Shown: piece by piece, positions 62,034 through 64,000 of the stretch
Layout of the letters: the number at the start of each line of letters is the position of its first letter
Numbering within the stretch: position 1 is the first letter of the stretch
NCBI GenBank assembly: GCA_041495205.1
Contig: JBGQCF010000003.1
Span: 65,511 to 129,510 of the forward strand
DNA: 64,000 bases
Direction: 5' to 3'
From: JAHFRG01 sp041495205
GTDB taxonomy: Bacteria > Pseudomonadota > Gammaproteobacteria > Burkholderiales > JAHFRG01
The notes under the pieces: model-generated
What the model was told of the DNA's origin: nothing
The model's input: only the letters and a program-made list of their open reading frames with translations
Database searches by the model: none
Program-made: the position numbers and the translations under genes

Positions 62034-62837
62034 ATGGCGAACGCAGAACTTCACCCTGCCAAGAAAATTTATCCCGCGCACGGCGATGCGATCCGCATCG
62101 TGCCGCTGCATGTCCCCGAAACCGTGCGCACGCCGACTGCGGAGGCCGCCGCTGCAGCGCTGCCGCCGCAGCTTACCTACCGGGGCGGCCCGCTCATCTC
62201 CGCGGTAGAGGTGTTCACCATTTTCTGGGGGCCGGCTTGGCAACAGGCAACGCAGAGCGCGGTGGTGGCGCAACTCAACCAGTTTTTTGATTTTATTCTC
62301 GCGAGCCCGCTCATCGATCAGCTGGCGGAATACAACGTTGCAGCTTTTCGTATTGCCCACGGCAAACGCACCGGGACGATCGCCATCACCACGCCCAAGC
62401 TCAAGAACTCGGTGTCGGACACGGCCATCCAGCATATGCTGCAGCAGGAAATTTCCAGCAATCCCGCCGTTCCTCATCCCACCCCCAACACTCTGTATTT
62501 CGTCTTCCTTCAGCCGGGAGTTAAAGTCGTGCAAGGCGGCAGCGCGTCATGCCAGGCGTTTTGCGGTTATCACAACGACATTTCGGGGCAGATTTTCTAC
62601 GCAGTGATGCCGTACCCGGGCTGCAACGGATGCACCGGCGGAATTTCAGTCTTCGATGCGCTGACCTCCACCAGTTCCCATGAGCTGTGCGAGGCCATCA
62701 CCGACCCGATTCCCGGCCGCGGATGGTACGACGACTCGAACGGCGAGATCGGCGATATCTGCGCTTGGACGACCAAGAAGATCGGCCAGTACACCGTTCA
62801 GCTGGAGTGGTCGAACAAAGCTAACAAGTGCGTTTAG
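62034..62837 (+). CDS. Unknown protein with HE-LCEAITDP motif
   Basis: Not firmly recognised. The 267-residue product has STSSHELCEAITDP (His216, Glu217, Glu220, Asp224) and WYDDSNGEIGDICAW near the C-terminus, like a HEXXE-type metal site followed by a conserved acidic GEIGD loop. Similar motifs occur in EXORDIUM/phi-1-type and related bacterial proteins. A cluster of four Cys (173, 177, 197, 200) precedes it. No signal peptide is visible. GGGAA is upstream of the start. It is probably co-transcribed with the phosphoesterase. Confidence 0.6.
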   Translation: MANAELHPAKKIYPAHGDAIRIVPLHVPETVRTPTAEAAAAALPPQLTYRGGPLISAVEVFTIFWGPAWQQATQSAVVAQLNQFFDFILASPLIDQLAEYNVAAFRIAHGKRTGTIAITTPKLKNSVSDTAIQHMLQQEISSNPAVPHPTPNTLYFVFLQPGVKVVQGGSASCQAFCGYHNDISGQIFYAVMPYPGCNGCTGGISVFDALTSTSSHELCEAITDPIPGRGWYDDSNGEIGDICAWTTKKIGQYTVQLEWSNKANKCV

Positions 62838-62860
62838 GGATGAACGGACTTTTCTGCAAA

Positions 62861-62890
62861 TTGAATGAAAGAAGCGCAGTGTGCTAAAAT
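62861..62890 (+). promoter_or_regulatory. Sigma-70 promoter of tRNA-Val
   Basis: TTGAAT (62861-62866) and TAAAAT (62885-62890) are 18 bases apart, and the tRNA begins 13 bases later. The same spacing and a near-identical -10/leader occur at 60900-60929. Confidence 0.65.
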
Positions 62891-62903
62891 TTGCGCCACA
62901 ATC

Positions 62904-62978
62904 GGGTGGTTAGCTCAGCGGTAGAGCACTGCCTTCACACGGCAGGGGTCACTGGTTCGATCCCAGTATCACCCACCA
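62904..62978 (+). tRNA. tRNA-Val (anticodon CAC)
   Basis: Acceptor GGGTGGT pairs with ATCACCC; the anticodon arm CTGCC-TTCACAC-GGCAG gives anticodon CAC; the T-arm is CTGGTTCGATCCCAG and CCA is encoded. D-arm AGCTCAGCGGTAGAGC is normal. Confidence 0.96.
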
Positions 62979-63216
62979 CTAAAACTCAAGCAGTTACAGC
63001 AGTAGCCCCTCATCAGTTACAGCACTGGATACCAGTTTATGTACCCCCGTGCGTTGCCGTATAGAGCGCCCTTGTAGGTCCCTCCTGGGGATTTGTGCTA
63101 ACGTAATGTATCCGTAGTAGCCCCCCGTGTTACGATGCGTGAGAGGGCGGCGGCACAGAAGGCGAAACGAGCGAGCAACAAACTGGAGCAGCTTAACGGT
63201 CAGTAGGACCAAATAC
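62979..63216. other. Region after tRNA-Val with no supported gene
   Basis: A short direct repeat CAGTTACAGCA occurs near 62991 and 63014. A 23-codon frame from 63138 (MRERAAAQKAKRASNK) is coding-like but too short to assert. No integrase or insertion sequence remnant is recognised. Confidence 0.3.
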
Positions 63217-63405
63217 ATGCAGATACGCAGCCAGCAGGACAGGCGCACAGCGACACAGCGGGGCGTGACCGGGTATGACCGCCGCAAGCGGAACCGCCGC
63301 GTGTTGCTGGATGGTGCCGTGGCGTTTTCACCAGTGGCACCGAGCGAGTACGCGGAACTGAAAGCGGACCTGGACTTTACAATTCTCAAAGATAAAAGTA
63401 ATTGA
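63217..63405 (+). CDS. Possible small hypothetical protein, basic
   Basis: A 62-residue frame, basic at the N-terminus (RSQQDRRTATQRG, YDRRKRNRR) and with an acidic C-terminal part (SEYAELKADLDFTILKD). No family recognised and no good ribosome-binding site. It overlaps the start of the decayed exported-protein frame by a few bases. Confidence 0.3.
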   Translation: MQIRSQQDRRTATQRGVTGYDRRKRNRRVLLDGAVAFSPVAPSEYAELKADLDFTILKDKSN

Positions 63406-63687
63406 CATAAATAAAGCGAGCAAAGTTTGTTTGCTGTTATTGCTTGGCATGATGGGGATAGCGCATGCGCGAGAAGACAGCATGATTGAAAAAAACAATG
63501 ATCTTGGCCAAAGCGCGATCATCGTGGGCAAGCTTGGCGAGCCCGGCACGATCTTGTACAGACTCCCGACGGAAAGACCGTCTCAATAAACGAATTCGAA
63601 TTCAACTTTCGCCCGAACCCGACGGGAAATCGTGATTCGTGTAGGCGAGACGAACGAAGATCACAACTGTCGGGTATCGACCCATAG
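63401..63687 (+). pseudogene. Frameshifted remnant of a small exported protein
   Basis: One frame reads INKASKVCLLLLLGMMGIAHA, a clear signal peptide, then REDSMIEKNNDLGQSAIIVG and KLGEPGTI. At about 63551 the sense continues in another frame as LVQTPDGKTVSINEFEFNF to a stop at 63685-63687. The first frame stops at 63587. No ordinary start codon precedes the Lys-rich beginning (only ATT/ATA codons), so the start is also lost or unusual. I read this as a decayed gene with a lost start and a frameshift. Confidence 0.4.
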
Positions 63688-63744
63688 CAGCCAGTCGAGG
63701 AGGGTTCGGGAGCAGCGTGAGAGGTCGTTGTGGGCAAAACAGAA

Positions 63745-63762
63745 ACCCCGCCGAAGCGGGGT
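63745..63762 (-). terminator. Probable terminator of the leftward gene at the window edge
   Basis: ACCCCGC (63745-63751) pairs with GCGGGGT (63756-63762) across the stable tetraloop CGAA (TTCG when read leftward). On the - strand it is followed by TTTCTGTTTT. It lies about 85 bases past the stop of the membrane protein at 63845. Confidence 0.6.
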
Positions 63763-63844
63763 CTGTGAGATTGCTATCTGAATTGGACGTAGCGCCCTCC
63801 TGTTTCCGGCGACGCCGAAGGCAATTCAAGTGCAATATGCCAAC

Positions 63845-64000
63845 CTACGTTAAAAGGGAAAATACACTTCTGAGTAGATGATAAAGACCGACCAGCATAG
63901 TGGCGAGACACGCAATGTAAAACGTGACGAAAAAGAAGTCGAGTTTGGCAACCTTATATTTTTTCTGGACGTTAATCGCCAGGAACGTGCCAAGAACAAA
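63845..64000 (-). CDS. C-terminal part of a membrane protein, cut by the window edge
   Basis: Fifty-one codons in one frame from the window edge to a TAG at 63847-63845. The visible part has two hydrophobic stretches (FVLGTFLAIN and FFFVTFYIACLATMLVGLY) around a basic loop with VQKKYKVAKL. No family can be assigned from this fragment. A terminator hairpin follows it at 63745-63762. Confidence 0.6.
   Translation of the reverse strand, partial: FVLGTFLAINVQKKYKVAKLDFFFVTFYIACLATMLVGLYHLLRSVFSLLT

Noticed and set aside
62991..63030. Direct repeat CAGTTACAGCA as part of a CRISPR or att site
   Set aside because: Only two copies, short, with no spacer pattern and no match to the tRNA-Val 3' end.
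63602..63835. 77-codon leftward frame near the window end
   Set aside because: It covers the hairpin terminator of the gene at the edge and the decayed exported-protein gene, and has no motif.

Overview
The window is about 56% GC and reads as the chromosome of a betaproteobacterium. The main support is gene order: ndk-rlmN-pilW-rodZ-hisS-yfgM-bamB-der-hfq-hflX-hflK-hflC-DUF2065-hisZ-purA, then tRNA-Leu-rnr-rlmB, together with rpsF-priB-rpsR-rplI-dnaB. Both are arrangements typical of that class. I cannot place the organism at genus level. An autotrophic or facultatively formate-oxidising lineage is plausible from the formate dehydrogenase operon.

Region 1 (1-11 kb) is a complete membrane-bound respiratory formate dehydrogenase locus. 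It is read leftwards: DUF3305, DUF3306, a 695-residue multi-cluster ferredoxin protein, a TorD-type chaperone, a small Tat-targeted protein, the molybdopterin subunit FdhA, the four-cluster FdhB, a small lipoprotein, the cytochrome b subunit, and a small exported Ala/Lys-rich protein. The sulfurtransferase FdhD and the molybdopterin guanylyltransferase MobA are read divergently and serve cofactor maturation. FdhA carries cysteine, not selenocysteine, at the Mo-ligand position.

Region 2 (11-23 kb) holds DoxX, mtfA-rmuC, an FtsX-type exporter with its ATPase (ybbP/ybbA-like) divergent from the esterase tesA, selD divergent from the tRNA 2-selenouridine synthase mnmH, an ArnD-like deacetylase homologue that has lost its catalytic and metal residues, a PIN-PhoH ATPase, and a FimV/LysM-like protein.

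Region 3 (23-45 kb) is housekeeping: replication helicase and ribosomal proteins, RNase R and RlmB, purA, the Hfq/HflXKC block, Der/BamB/YfgM/HisS, RodZ/PilW/RlmN/Ndk. ispG, usually found between rodZ and hisS, is missing here. A decayed YbjQ-family gene lies between rpsF and rlmB.

Region 4 (45-59 kb) is more accessory: a stand-alone uroporphyrinogen-III synthase-like gene with AT-rich dyads upstream, a putative molybdenum carrier, a YbhB-like protein, a cold-shock protein and an RRM protein, a probable malonate uptake and activation cluster (MatB-like ligase plus a three-part TRAP transporter), an Mla-type lipid transport operon, and CbpA-CbpM.

Region 5 (59-64 kb) has tRNA-Glu and tRNA-Ala downstream of gltX, then two genes (a phospholipase C-type phosphoesterase and a protein with a HE-LCEAITDP motif) bracketed by a decayed partial copy and an intact copy of a tRNA-Val gene with its promoter. 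The last kilobase is largely decayed sequence with a frameshifted exported-protein gene. It ends in a membrane protein gene cut by the window edge. No CRISPR array, insertion sequence or prophage was seen.
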